Under the pieces are notes generated by a model. The model was given only the letters and a program-made list of their open reading frames with translations. It was not told the origin of the DNA and did no database searches. Positions 47,283-58,613 of a stretch of 64,000 nt of DNA are shown piece by piece (position 1 is the stretch's first letter; each line of letters opens with the position of its first letter). The position numbers and the translations under genes are program-made. The stretch comes from Holtermannia corniformis (taxonomy: Eukaryota; Basidiomycota; Tremellomycetes; Holtermanniales), in NCBI GenBank assembly GCA_001599935.1, contig BCIJ01000006.1:572405-636404 (forward strand), read 5' to 3'.

Positions 47283-47931
47283 CTACCATGCGGCCTTTTG
47301 CTCGAAGGACTTCTCCAGGATGTCTTTCGACGCCTGAAGGATCTGCTTGTACTCGGCGATAGCCACGTTGTTAGCCTCTAGAGTGTCGCCACGCGCTCAA
47401 ACGTCTCCACTGAAAGGTGTCAGCTAAGCTGCAACTCGGTGAATCGCACTCGCGACTCACAGAGGAGCTTCTTGACGGAGAAACCAGCAGCCTGAACTGG
47501 ATCGTGCTGCTCCACGACATTTTCAGGCTCCCGAGCAGTATCGCCCTCCTCGGACTCAGGATTGGCGCGCACCTCAGGAGTAGGTGCGACAACACCTGAA
47601 AGCGCGGCCTTTTCTTTGCCCTTGGCGCTGGCTTTGGCGCGCGATGGGGCAGGCAGTTCTACCGAGACTGCAACCCTTTCAGAAGGTTTGGCCGGCGCAG
47701 CCGCTGACTATAGGTCGCGGAAGTTGACGCCGGTGGGCTCGATGCGGGCGCCTCGTAGACGCGCTCGCTGAGGAGGGTCGACATTTCGTCGGGGGAAATG
47801 ATGACGGACACGCCGAACTGGGTGAGAATGCGATATGGCGACGTCGTCTTCATCGTCGCTATACCCTCGCTCAGAGTAGTCGTCGATCGACTGAGAGGAA
47901 GAGTGGCTCGGTTCATAGTCTTCGCGGCCAT
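47283..47931 (-). CDS. hypothetical coiled-coil protein, probably frameshifted
   Basis: Starts ATG at 47931 (MAAKTMNRATLPLSRS, then YRILTQFGVSVIISPDEMSTLLSER). An intron from GTCTAC to CTATAG at about 47753-47704 leads to SAAAPAKPSERVAVSVELP...GKEKAALSGVV and AGFSVKKLL. A second intron (GTGAGT...TTTCAG) leads to ETFERVATL, where the frame meets a TAG (about 47380-47382). One base off, the sequence continues as EANNVAIAEYKQILQASKDILEKSFEQKAAW to a stop at 47283, a convincing helical C-terminus. A one-base indel (real or an assembly error) is the simplest explanation. The organisation, with an acidic linker and terminal heptad-like helix, resembles small kinetochore or complex subunits, but no family is recognised. 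Confidence 0.5.
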
Positions 47932-49435
47932 GTGGGTCGGCTAAGACGATTAGAAAGCTGCCATTCCACATGGCCTGACTCACACTCGGGGCTGAGCAGC
48001 TCGAGAGGGCGGAGATCACCCACGCCGTCGCCTGCAGGGCCATATCCATCACGCTTCGCTCACCTTGTAGACCGAGTTGCAATCCACGTTCCTCGGCGTC
48101 TCGCGTACCGCTCTGCTCTGCGCCTTGCGGCGGCCCACCGGGTCCTGAACGGCTCGCTCTCATCAAGCAACGACGCGGTCTCGCCGCACTAGGAGTCGAC
48201 TTGCGTTGACCTCGCTTTGAGCCGCCTTCGGAGCTGCGCCCTCTGTCGTCTTGCCCGAGCGTGGATGCATATCGCTTGGACGACTGCTTGAATCTCGTGT
48301 GCCACCTCGGCGGCATAGTATATACCGTCAAGGTCGGCTACGAACTCGTGCGAGCACCAATGACCAACCGGGAGTGACACGCCGACAGAGGTCTACCGCA
48401 GCTACGCTCGCTTCATGACGCGCACAAGTACAGGACTGATCAAGTGCAGGCCGGTCCTCGGCTCTCTTATTCGAGTGAGCCCAAGTCTACTGATAGTTCA
48501 ACGCGAGAACGACGATGGGTAGACAGTCCGAGTCAGGTTCACAAGGGTCAGGCAGTGTAGGGCGAGCACATTAAGCAGTCCCGACATCCCTGCCGGTCTT
48601 CGCTCACACGACTCTGCACGCTCTGGCTCGACCATCCATGCTCTCGGCCGAGGCTCGTGCACGTCTTGGCGACCACGCAATCTTTGCCAGCGACACGAGC
48701 AAGACAAGTCGTGTACTCGACACCAGATCCGGCTTGCGATCACGACGTCGCTCATACACTCGTTTATGCACAACATGACGCCAGATTTGTAGGCCGAGCG
48801 CTGCGACAACTTGACCTGGAGTAGTTTCTGGCGACTGTACGACCCAACGAGCGGCGTTGGCTCGCCTGCATCTCATCAGTCGGCACCAGACCAGGTGCTG
48901 TCGGGTTGGGGACACATTTTCACGCACTGACAACGATCGAAGCCACCTAAGAAGCCCGGGTCCTACCGATCTAGACTGGTTGGTGTACACGTGGGCCCAC
49001 ATGCTGCTCTTCTTCACCTTTTGCCTATGGATGTTCGTGTGATGCGCTGCGTAGATTCGCAGATATTGCCTGTCTCAAGGCCTAGAAAAGTCTTGGCCAA
49101 GTGCAGCCGGCTTTGTTTTCATGATCTCATAGCTCTGTCGCGACCGAGGGCCCTGTGTGTTTGCTCCACTTTTCCTGTCTGCGTTTGATCTCTGCCTTGC
49201 CGCCCGCCGCGAGCCCTGGCTTACTGCCGTACCTCCCCGGACGTTCTAGCATCGTCATACGGCTTCGGGCACCATCCATCCTGCTTAGGTAATCAGAACT
49301 CCATGGAAAGTTCGCTCTTCCGCTGCGTGTTCAAAAGGAGCGGGTGCCGCCGCGTCGTTCCGCCATCATAGACTTTTCACAGTCACCCACTACTACCCAC
49401 TACTTTCCCCTTCCTACACTACGACAATAACCAAA
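47932..49435. promoter_or_regulatory. 1.5-kb region upstream of HSP70
   Basis: No trustworthy gene. Several overlapping minus-strand frames (e.g. 47708-48331, 48604-49017) are Arg/Ser-rich and look like chance. Near 49306-49320 lies GAAAGTTCGCTCTTC, containing the inverted heat-shock element half-sites GAA-xx-TTC and a further TTC. The leader just before the start is pyrimidine/CA-rich (CACTACTACCCACTACTTTCC), common in highly expressed fungal genes. Confidence 0.5.
49306..49320 (+). promoter_or_regulatory. putative heat-shock element
   Basis: GAA at 49306-49308 and TTC at 49311-49313 form one inverted nGAAnnTTCn pair, and another TTC follows at 49318-49320 with four intervening bases rather than the ideal two. 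It sits about 120 bases upstream of the HSP70 start codon. Confidence 0.4.
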
Positions 49436-50104
49436 ATGGTCAAGGCTATCGGTATCGATTTGGGCACGACCTACTCGTGTGTCGCCGTCTGGCAAAACGA
49501 CCGCGTGGAGATCATCGCCAACGACCAGGGTAACCGCACCACCCCTTCGTACGTTGCCTTCAACGACTCGGAGCGTCTCATCGGTGATGCCGCCAAGAAC
49601 CAGGTGTGTAGTCTCAATTGACTAATCGCATATCAACTAACGTCGTGCAGGTCGCCATGAACCCTTACAACACCGTCTTCGACGCCAAGCGTTTGATCGG
49701 CCGCAAGTTTGCCGACGCCGAGGTGCAGTCGGACATGAAGCACTGGCCCTTCAAGGTTCTCGACAAGGGTGGCAAGCCCGTCATCCAGGTCGAGTACCGC
49801 GGTGAGGAGAAGACTTTCGTAAGTGGCAGCTTGGGTTGTCATGGATCAGCAGCTTACTCATGTCTAGACCCCCGAGGAGATCTCGTCGATGGTGCTTGTC
49901 AAGATGAAGGAGACTGCCGAGGCCTACCTCGGCGGCACCGTCGCCAAGGCCGTCGTCACCGTCCCCGCCTACTTTAACGACTCGCAGCGTCAGGCCACCA
50001 AGGACGCCGGTCTCATTTCGGGTCTCGACGTTCTTCGTATCATCAACGAGCCCACCGCGGCCGCCATTGCCTACGGTCTCGACAAGAAGTCCGAGGGTGA
50101 GAAG

Positions 50105-50136
<32 letters not shown>

Positions 50137-51728
50137 CTTCGATGTCTCGCTCCTCACCATTGAGGACGGTATCTTCGAGGTCAAGGCCACCGCTGGTGAC
50201 ACCCACTTGGGTGGTGAGGACTTTGACAACCGCCTCGTCAACCACTTTGTTCAGGAGTTCAAGCGCAAGAACAAGAAGGGTGAGTCCAGCTCGACTTGAT
50301 GCGAGCGTCGCTGACATGTTGCAGACATCTCCGGCAACGCCCGTGCCCTTCGTCGTCTCCGCACTGCCTGTGAGCGCGCCAAGCGCACTCTCTCGTCGGC
50401 TGCCCAGACCTCGATCGAGATCGACTCGCTCTTCGACGGTATCGACTTCTACACTTCGATCACCCGTGCCCGTTTCGAGGAGCTCTGCCAGGACTTGTTC
50501 CGTGGCACCATGGAGCCCGTCGAGAAGGTCCTCCGCGACTCCAAGATCGACAAGTCGTCCGTCCACGAGATTGTCCTTGTCGGTGGTTCGACCCGTATCC
50601 CCAAGATTCAGAAGCTCGTCTCGGACATGTTCTCGGGTCGTGAGCCCAACAGGTCGATCAACCCCGACGAGGCCGTTGCCTACGGTGCCGCCGTCCAGGC
50701 CGCCATTCTCACTGGTGACACCTCGGACGCCACCCAGGACTTGCTCCTGCTCGATGTCTCGCCCCTCTCGCTCGGTATCGAGACTGCTGGTGGTGTCATG
50801 ACCCCGCTTATCAAGCGCAACACCACCGTCCCCACCAAGAAGTCCGAGACCTTCTCGACCTACGCCGACAACCAGCCCGGTGTCCTCATCCAGGTGTTCG
50901 AGGGCGAGCGCAAGATGACCAAGGACTGCAACCTCCTCGGCAAGTTCGAGCTCGCCGGCATCCCCCCTGCGCCCCGTGGTGTTCCCCAGATCGAGGTCTC
51001 GTTCGACGTCGACGCCAACTCGATCCTCAACGTCTCGGCTGCCGACAAGACGACCGGCAAGTCGTCCAAGATCACCATCACCAACGACAAGGGTCGTCTC
51101 AGCCAGGCCGAGATTGAGCAGATGGTCAAGGACGCCGAGAAGTGAGTGTTTCTGCCACCCAGATACTCTAGGTCACGTGGTGTGCTCTTGATTCCCCACG
51201 TGACCTGGCGCTGCTCTTCCGCCCCCTTGAACNTGGTGCTGACGATCCACCCAGGTACGCCGAGGAGGACGCCAAGATTGCCGAGCGCGTCAGCGCCAAG
51301 AACGGTCTCGAGTCGTACGCCTACTCGCTCAAGCAGACTCTCGAAAACGCCGAGACCAAGGACAAGTTCCAGGGCGACGACCACGCTACCCTCGAGGCTA
51401 AGGTCAAGGAGACCATCAGCTTCCTAGACCACAGCGAATCCGCGGAAAAGGCAGAAATTGACGAGCACCAAAAAGAATTGGAGGGCGTCGCTAACCCAAT
51501 CGTGAGTCGCAACTAGCTCGAAAACGGTTTCAAGATGCTGATGTAATCACCTTAGATGCAACGGTTCTACTCGGCTGGCGGTCAGGGTGCCGAGGGTGCC
51601 CCCGGCGGCTTCCCTGGTGCTGGTGGTGCCGCTCCTGGCCCCGGTGCCAACGAGTGAGTGGACTGCAACTTGCGAGCATGGTCAGTTACTGACCATTTTT
51701 CAGGCCCTCGGTTGAGGAGGTCGACTAA
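49436..51728 (+). CDS. SSA: cytosolic Hsp70 (SSA type)
   Basis: Exons 49436-49603, 49651-49818, 49868 to about 50281, about 50325-51142, about 51255-51499 and two short last exons. The protein starts [19 protein letters not shown] and shows all ATPase signatures ([43 protein letters not shown]). The substrate domain ([21 protein letters not shown]) and the lid follow. A Gly/Ala/Pro-rich tail ends in EEVD, the motif read by TPR co-chaperones, so it is cytosolic/nuclear. Codons are strongly C-ending and uniform (GCC, GTC, CTC, AAG), far more than in neighbouring genes, as expected for very high expression. The fourth intron contains an unresolved base (51233). Confidence 0.97.
51170..51206. repeat. 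perfect 11-bp inverted repeat with CACGTG cores in an HSP70 intron
   Basis: AGGTCACGTGG (51170-51180) and CCACGTGACCT (51196-51206) are exact reverse complements separated by 15 bases, inside the intron between the exons ending at about 51142 and starting at about 51255. The arms each hold the palindrome CACGTG, and with one flanking base TCACGTG, the binding site class of bHLH factors such as Cbf1/Pho4/USF. In the transcript they could pair as a strong hairpin. Confidence 0.9.
51233..51233. other. ambiguous base (n)
   Basis: A single unresolved base in the HSP70 intron next to the inverted repeat, suggesting assembly trouble at this point. Confidence 1.
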
Positions 51729-52426
51729 ACATCTGTTTGGTACTGGGAGATGTCTGCTTTCGGGTGTGGCTTTGTACAACTTATAGCATTGAGACGGGAT
51801 GAAACCAGCTAGCAGTCACTTGGTTCAGCAACGATTAACGCCAATCATCTGCACAGTTTGTCAAAGTGCCTACCAGCGCAATTTGGCTTTCGACAGAGCA
51901 TTCCCGCAGCGACATCATGCGTAGCTGCTGCAGCGTTACACCGGTGTTCTGAGTGTTCTGAGTCCATGATCTAAGCTCATGATCTTTATGTCCAATCAGA
52001 CGGCAGGCGTTGTGGCCCTTTGACGCTCTTAAGCAACCGCCTCACACGTCTGAACTGGCTCGAGCGGCTAAGATATCCTTTGTTAGCAGCGAGCTGCAAC
52101 CGTTTCTTGACAAGGCTGTCTCAAGATCCTTGCTGATGCGCTGCGGACCCGACGCAGGCTTTATAGCGCTCTTGCTATTTGTCGACTGCCACGGTCTATA
52201 AACAACCGCGACGGGAAACACGTGCGAAGTTGAAGCCTCGCTCCCGACCATCCTTTTTCCCCACCTTGGCCTTCAGGCTCACTTGCGCCGCCGTCCAACG
52301 AATGGCAAACACTGCAATCTCGCTTTCCTTCTCGCCGCTCGACCGCGCGGCAAGGCTATCAAGACTTTCGGGACCCTCGATGGAGGTTGCTGACGGCCAA
52401 CACCCAGGCGCAATATTCGGGCCGTG
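51729..52426. other. intergenic HSP70-CorA gene
   Basis: 698 bases with the HSP70 3' region and the promoter of the next gene. No gene supported. Confidence 0.4.
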
Positions 52427-55400
52427 ATGGCTTCACCGCTAGCAAGGGCCGTGCTTCCGGTCGACTTTGGTCTGCCGGCTACACCCGAGCTTGCAAGAGT
52501 TCGGGATCGACGTGGACATCCCACTTTTGCGATGCCTGCGCCTCCACGGGCTACTCAAGATGCCTCGGACGAAATTGAGGCTGGTCCGAGCTCGGCGCCC
52601 ATCTTGACGACCAGCTCTTTGCCACTGCCAGAACCAGCTCCTCAGTTTGCAGAGCAACTCACGCCGTTACGGCTTAGGAGGAAGCCCAAAGCTAGACGTA
52701 CCTTGCCTGCCAATGCGGAGGACGTTCGGGTCGAGGGACCATCGCGGTCGGGGTACTACGTGCAGGCAGAAGGCGATCTTTACCGAGGCGCTGTCGCCGA
52801 TCCGACACCGCAGGCTCTAGAGGAAGATGCAATCAGCATCGCGTCTTCGACAGACTCGTCGCGATCTACACGCTCCGGCAGGAGTTCGGCGTCGAGCAGC
52901 AGCATGTGGAGTTGGGGATCAGGCGGGGCCAGGCGGCGCACCATGGCGGTGCTAGAAATGGTTGGCGAGGCTCTCGGCGTCCGGCGTGGGTCTGATAGCA
53001 GCTCATCTTCAAGCTCGCGTGGTGGCGAGGAGACGGATGCGACATCGCAAGCGTCGACAGTGAAACGGCGACGGCGACGCCCACGAAAGCGCAGTCGGAC
53101 TTTTTCCTTCACTGGCAAAAGCGACAGTGATGATTCAGAACGTTCGGGTACCCAGAGTCGTGCTCAGAAACGAGAGCACCTACCGCGACGTCGAGAGTTC
53201 ACTCTTATGTTCCCACCTCCAATCGACACGGTTTCCAAGACCGTCAACGGATTCCCTCTTCCCGTATCAGGGCTTGACTCGGCGCTGCACACCCCAGACT
53301 CTCACCCGGCGAGCTTGCCCGGTGCATCACCGCCGGCTCAGACCGATCGACTGCTCACCACGCCTTCGCTTCCACTCATCATCGACTCGATTCGGTCAAT
53401 CCGCACCCGTAGCGGCATGTCACCACCGTCGGTTGCTCAAACGCCAGCACCGACACCGCCGCAGACACCAACGCGCCCGGACGCGACGCCTCGCATGAGT
53501 CGTAACGAATCGACCTCACTGCCCGGCAAGAAGCGCGATGCGTCTGGCCTGGGTGTGAAGCGGGAACGCTCGGGTCCGGGCACCAAGCGCGAGTCACTCT
53601 CGGCTCAAGCGCGACCCGCAATGAAAAGCCGAGTTCAGGCATTGCGTGGTGCAAGCTCATACGTGGGCGCGCCATCGGGCGATTCCAGCATGCTGTCACC
53701 GGGCTTGAGCCCACCTCTGCGGCCCAAGAGCGCTTCGGATCTGCTTGGTTTACCCAGTGTTCACGGGTCGACTGGCTCGCTAAGCAGTCTGCGGACACAA
53801 CACGACTTTGCAATGCCAAGTCGGACCAGCACGCCATTGCTGACCGGCAAGGAGACTGCCAGAGCCGAGCAAAAGCGCGACGAGGCAGGCTGCTGGTGGC
53901 TCGACGTCGCCTGTCCGGGTTGGGAGGACCTTCGAGACCTCGGCGAGCTACTCAACCTGCATCCGCTCACGCTCGAAGACGTCTTGCAACAAGATCCTCG
54001 AGAAAAGCTCGACGTCTTTGATAAGCTCGGCTACTACTTTGTCGTCTTTCGCGCTATCGACGAGAGTTACTTCAAGTATACCCCAGGCTCGTCCACCGGT
54101 AGCGGGCTCACGCTGGGCCTAGCTGCAGCGACTGCCGTCGGCCGCACTGCCGGGAGCGGTGCACCGACGACGACCCAGCCGGTGGACGCTCCCGAAGACA
54201 ATAAGGAGAGCAGGCGCCGGGGATGGGGGATCGGTCGGGCGGTCGGTGCCAAAGCTGGTGGCGGAAAGGGCAAGGAAAAGGTTGAAATTGTCGAGGAGCG
54301 GCCCGGCAAGGAGGGTCTAGAGGGTGTGGGCGTCGGCGCTGTCAACGTCTACTTGGTCGTCTTCAAAGACGGCATTGTCAGCGTGAGTGTGTCTTTGCGC
54401 GTTGGCACCTCGCTCAAGAACTCAGTTCCACTTTGACGACATTGGCAAGCATACACGCCGAGTGCGGGAAAAGGTGCTCAGCCTGGCTGGCGAGGAGCAC
54501 GGGTCTGGTAAGTAGGCCATGGTTTCTGAATGCCGCTCATCCGACAGACTGGATCGCACATGGCCTGATGGACTCGATTGTCGACGCCTTCTTCCCGTTG
54601 ATCGGTTACGTCGACGGCGAGGTCGACGACATTGACTCGCTCGTGATTGATCCGACCACCAACGCCCGGTCCGACGTCGCGCAAGTCGCGATACACCCGG
54701 TCGTGGTACCCAACGAGGATATCGAACTACACGAAAAGGTCTCGTCGGATCACGGCGAAAAGGAATGGAAGCAACCGAACCTTGAATGGGTGTCGCCTCC
54801 GCCGCCAACCAAATTAGCTCGAATGGTGACCCCACTGAAGCGCTTCAGCGTATCATTGAGCTTGCATGCGCGCCTGTTGTTTTTCCCCACCGGTTCGGCC
54901 GGTTCTTCGTACAACGGCAAACCGGACAACATTGCCAAAGCTGCCATGGAACCGGTGTTTGATCGGCATGTCATGCTACGGCGCATGACTGACACGCGCA
55001 AGCTCGTGACGGGTCTCGGCAGGCTGCTCGGGGCCAAGAACCAGGTGGTCGGCAAGCTCCGGAAACGCGTGGCGGAGGAGGGCGGCGCTGTCGGTGCCTA
55101 CATTGGCGACTTGCAGGGTGCGTCGCTCTGCAGATTGGGCAGCTCACAACTGACTGTTTCAGACCACATTCTGCTCATGCAGACTTCGCTCAATCACTAC
55201 GAGTATATACTATCTCACTGTCAGCCGGCCTACCTGTCCCATCTCAACCTCGCCTTTTCCTTTACGCGCGGCAATATCAGCCGTGCCGTTCTCGCGCTAT
55301 CGACCGTCACCATCTCGGTCCTCCCCATGCAATTCATCACCAGTAAGCCATACATGCCGCTCGAGCTCGCTGACAAGACAGGCACCTTCTCCACCAACCT

Positions 55401-55620
55401 CCACATCCCAGCCGACGGCGACCGCGAATACCACCGCAAACCCGACGGCACTTTCGCCGGGTTCACCGTGTTTAGCTGTATCGTCTCTGTCGTCGTGCTC
55501 GTTGCGATCGGCATGCTCCTGCTCGTCCGCTACTGGCGCTGGCAAGCCAACCTCAAGTTTTCACGCCGGCGCGGCGTCGCCGTCGAGCCCACATGGGCCG
55601 GGTTCTGGGGCCGCGATTGA
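52427..55620 (+). CDS. CorA-family divalent cation (Mg2+) transporter
   Basis: Starts at ATG 52427 (a GTG three bases earlier is not used). Residues 1 to about 470 are a Ser/Arg/Pro-rich cytosolic extension with charged patches (RRRRRPRKRSR). The CorA core then begins: CWWLDVACPGWEDLRDLGELLNLHPLTLEDVLQQDPREKLDVFDKLGYYFVVFRAID. After a low-complexity insert come VNVYLVVFKDGIVS-FHFDD, the helix bundle VDAFFPLIGYVDGEVDDID, LVTGLGRLLGAKNQVVGKL, and two membrane helices (AVLALSTVTISVLPMQFIT and FTVFSCIVSVVVLVAIGMLLLV). An intron at about 55345-55388 removes a stretch after FIT, giving STFSTNLHIP. The GMN signature at the end of the first membrane helix is therefore replaced by STN. Likely a plasma-membrane or vacuolar transporter. 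Confidence 0.85.
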
Positions 55621-55735
55621 CTCTTTGTATTCGGCAAGATCGCACTGCGCACGCATCGCATCCGTCACGTTGTATACTAGACGACTGTACGAGCACGTAT
55701 ATTGATGCATTTTTATTGCTACTTTTGGCATGATC

Positions 55736-58435
55736 TTATACGAGCAACAGGGATGACAGGGTCGCCTCGGTCGCGACAATCTAAAGCGTTCAGCACGTAT
55801 CGTCCACTGTGCTATAAGACTCACATCCAAAGCCTGCTGGACCTCCAACCGCCTGCGCGCCTCACGGAGCCAGTCTCCCGCAAGCTTGCCCGGCCAGCCC
55901 TTGAGCTGGTTGACTTCGCGCGCGGCCGCGTCGAGGTTCTTCTCGGCCAAGTAAAACTCTGCGCGCGCGAGCACGGCATTGACGTCGTCGCCTTCGACGA
56001 GGCTCGGTTGAGGCCGGAACAGGGCTTTTGAGAGGATATAAGATGAGACGTGGGAGAGGACGCCAGCTTGGCCTTCTTCCGTCGGGACGAGCGAGACCTG
56101 ATGGATCCTTGGCGAGACCGTTTGGGTGAACCACGACGAGAGCGATGGCAAGCTCTTGACGCCCGTTTGCGCTGCGCCCGAGCGCTCAAGGTTGGCAACT
56201 GCGGCATCGATGACTTGGTAAGCCTCGTTTGTCGCGGCGTCTTGAGCGCCAGCCGTTTTGATGACGCCTTTGAGGATCCGGAGCTCGTCGTCAAACTTTG
56301 CACTGCCGCGATCGGCTTTGGCTTGGACGGCACGAAGGGCGGACCAGAGTTTGTGCAGGCGTACATTATCATCGAGTTGGACAGAGTTGTCGAGCGTGAT
56401 GCGCTCGAGCTGCTTGAGGCTGGTCGAGAGCGTGTCGAGCTTTGCGAGCCGGCCGCCGCGTTCCGTCTCGACCTGGGTCTTGATTGAGCGCAGCCAGCGT
56501 CGTTGGAGCTCGATTCCTTGAGAAATGACCTCTTCGCGCAAGCTGGGGAGATCAGTATGCACTCTGACGAGACCAAGAGACCGACCGCTTCTCAATGCCC
56601 TGCCTCTGCCCCTCGAGCTCGCCATCGAGCACCTTGCGCCAGCCAGCGACAAGCTTTTCCCTCTCGTGCTCCCAGCTCTCCTCGAGGTGAGTCTGCTTGC
56701 TCTGCCATTCTGCCTCCTTGTCCTTCAACACCGTCTCAAACTGCTGCTTCTTGGCCTCGACCGTCTTTTCCAACTTGTCCTTTTCTTCATCCTTGAGCGC
56801 CTGGAGTCGGGTCGAGAGTGATGAGAGATCGTCCTGGGCCTTTGTGAGGATGGACGAGGGCGAGCCCGAGCCGGCGTTGTGGAGCGAGGCCGCGAGCGAG
56901 TCGATCGTGCCGGCTAGCTGGGCAATGATGGGCTCTTCGACTGAACTGGCGAATGCTTTGACTTTGGGTACGAGCAGAGGCAGCGTCTCTTTGATCGCTG
57001 CGACGCCGTCTTCGACCTTGCCCTTGACAGCGGCAGCGGGCGAGGCAGCGCGAGGGACATAGTACCCAGGTGGGGGCTCGTGACCGAGCGGGAGCGGTGG
57101 GCCAGTATAGACTTTGAGACCGTCAGTCGACGGGCCCTTGGGCTTGACCGTCTCGGGCCGGAGTTCGCGCGGTCGGCTCGTATCGGCCAGTGCCTCGCGC
57201 GAAGCCTCGGGCGGGACCAAGACGCCCTTGATCTCGTCTGCGGCACGCTGAGCGGCCGCCTCGGCCTGGTGGTAAGCCACCTCGGCCTTTTGCACGGCCG
57301 CGTTTGAAAGCTCGCGAGCCTCGGCAGAGACCTTGTCTTTGGCGTTGAGAGCGGCGGCCTTTGCGTCGTTGTATGCCTTTTCGGCTTGAACCTTTGCCTC
57401 GTGAGCAGCTGCGGCCGCTTTGAGCTTGGTTTCGTGTGCGGCGGCATCGGCTTGGAGTTTTGCCTCGTGAGCTGCGGCTTCGGCTTGGTGCAGCGCGCTA
57501 GTCCCGGCCGCTTTAGCGTCTGAAGCGGCTTTGCCTGCGCGCGCCTTGAGGTCGGCGGCGGCTGCTTCGGTGGAAGCCTCGGCGTCACGCAGGCTAGCCG
57601 AGGCCTTGTGGGCGAGTTCACCCGCTTTGGCCTTTGTGTCGTCGACGACGTGACCGGCCTTTGCGGCTGCTTCCTTGGTCCTGGCCTCGACGTCGTCTGC
57701 CACAGCTGACGACTTTGCCTTGACGTCGGTCGCGGCTCTGTCGGCCTTTGCTTGAGCTTCCGTCGCCTTGCCGCGAGCTGCGTTGAGGGCGTGTTCAGCT
57801 TTAATCCTTGCGTCGTGCGCTGCCTGCTCGGCCTTTACGCGTGCATCGTGTGCGGCAGCGGACACGGTCGCACCTGCGGCACCGGCCTTGGCCTTGAGGC
57901 TGTCAACGACCGCCTGCGCCTGGGCCTTGACGTTATCGACCCCTCCGGCACTCTGTGGCGTCTGGCCCTCGCCAAAGCGACCTTTTACATAGTCGACGGT
58001 CTGCAACCCCTTGTTAGTGAGCGAGCCCCAGCCGATGCGATCCCAGTCGTTATCGTCTGCATACTGCACGACGGCCTCTGCGCCGGGCACTGTCTGGGTA
58101 AAGAACTCGCGGTAGGGTTCAGAGTGCTCGCTGATGAGACCGGACAGGGCGTAGAACGAGAGCGTGGTGAGCGAGGTGTAGACTAGGAAGCGGCGGAACG
58201 GGCGGCGCTTGGGACGGGGTGGGGGAACGCTGCCTTTTGGGAGTGGGAGGGAGGAAGGGGTGGATGTGGGTGGGACGATGACGACGGGCCGGGGCGTGCT
58301 GCCTGGTGCGAGCGGTGGGTTGGTGGCATAGCGCTGTGAGATGGATGGCGTCAGTGGTGGGGCTAGAGTGATCCGACTGACTCTGTTGGCGCGCGCTGCT
58401 GCCGTGGTGGCGCGTGAGATCCGTAGTTGAGACAT
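55736..58435 (-). CDS. MIC60: MICOS subunit Mic60 (mitofilin) with Ala/Lys repeat insert
   Basis: Mic60 organises cristae junctions in the mitochondrial inner membrane. The start MSQLRISRATTAAARANRVSRI is a presequence. RRFLVYTSLTTLSFYALSGLI is the single membrane helix, followed by the conserved PYREFFTQTVPGAEAVVQYADD. Residues about 170-400 are an unusually long run of Ala/Lys/Glu/His repeats (KAEQAAHDARIKAEHALNAARGKATEAQAK...AAAHEAKLQADAAAHETKLK), amphipathic and LEA-like. The coiled coil and the mitofilin signature follow (WFTQTVSPRIHQVSLVPTEEGQ...SHVSSYILSKALFRP, LARAEFYLAEKNLDAAAREVNQLKGWPGKLAGDWLREARRRLEV). A last intron gives IVATEATLSSLLLV with the stop at 55736, matching the family end. 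Exon 2 starts at about 56544. Confidence 0.92.
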
Positions 58436-58613
58436 GATTGCGCGGTGGACAAGCAAAGCCAAGCTCGAGTAGTGAACCGCCATCCGTCATAAGTGCAGCA
58501 GGGGGTTTATGCATCCCGGCGTTATACACCGTCAAGAGATAACGCCGACACCGCAAACCCCCGCCACCACCACCCGCTACTGACCACCACCACGGCAACC
58601 AACTGCACCAACA
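58436..58613. promoter_or_regulatory. short divergent promoter MIC60 / LUC7
   Basis: Only 178 bases separate the two start codons, so both genes must share this region for their promoters and leaders. Confidence 0.5.

Noticed and set aside
47708..48331. 207-codon minus-strand frame overlapping the hypothetical gene at 47.3-47.9 kb
   Set aside because: The other frame gives better splice junctions and a coherent protein. This one is Arg/Ser-rich in its first half and lacks a downstream partner exon.
48400..49430. Possible extra gene between 48.4 and 49.4 kb (several 60-137 codon frames)
   Set aside because: Frames overlap on both strands without splice sites that join them or any recognisable motif.
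49781..50566. Long minus-strand frame (261 codons) antisense to HSP70
   Set aside because: It mirrors the strongly biased C-ending codons of HSP70. Antisense frames are expected there, and its product has no recognisable domain.
55561..55735. Read-through C-terminus of Mic60 overlapping the CorA gene
   Set aside because: An intron starting GTGAGTCTTATAG joins QQALD to IVATEATLSSLLLV, the family's expected end, so the overlap is not coding.
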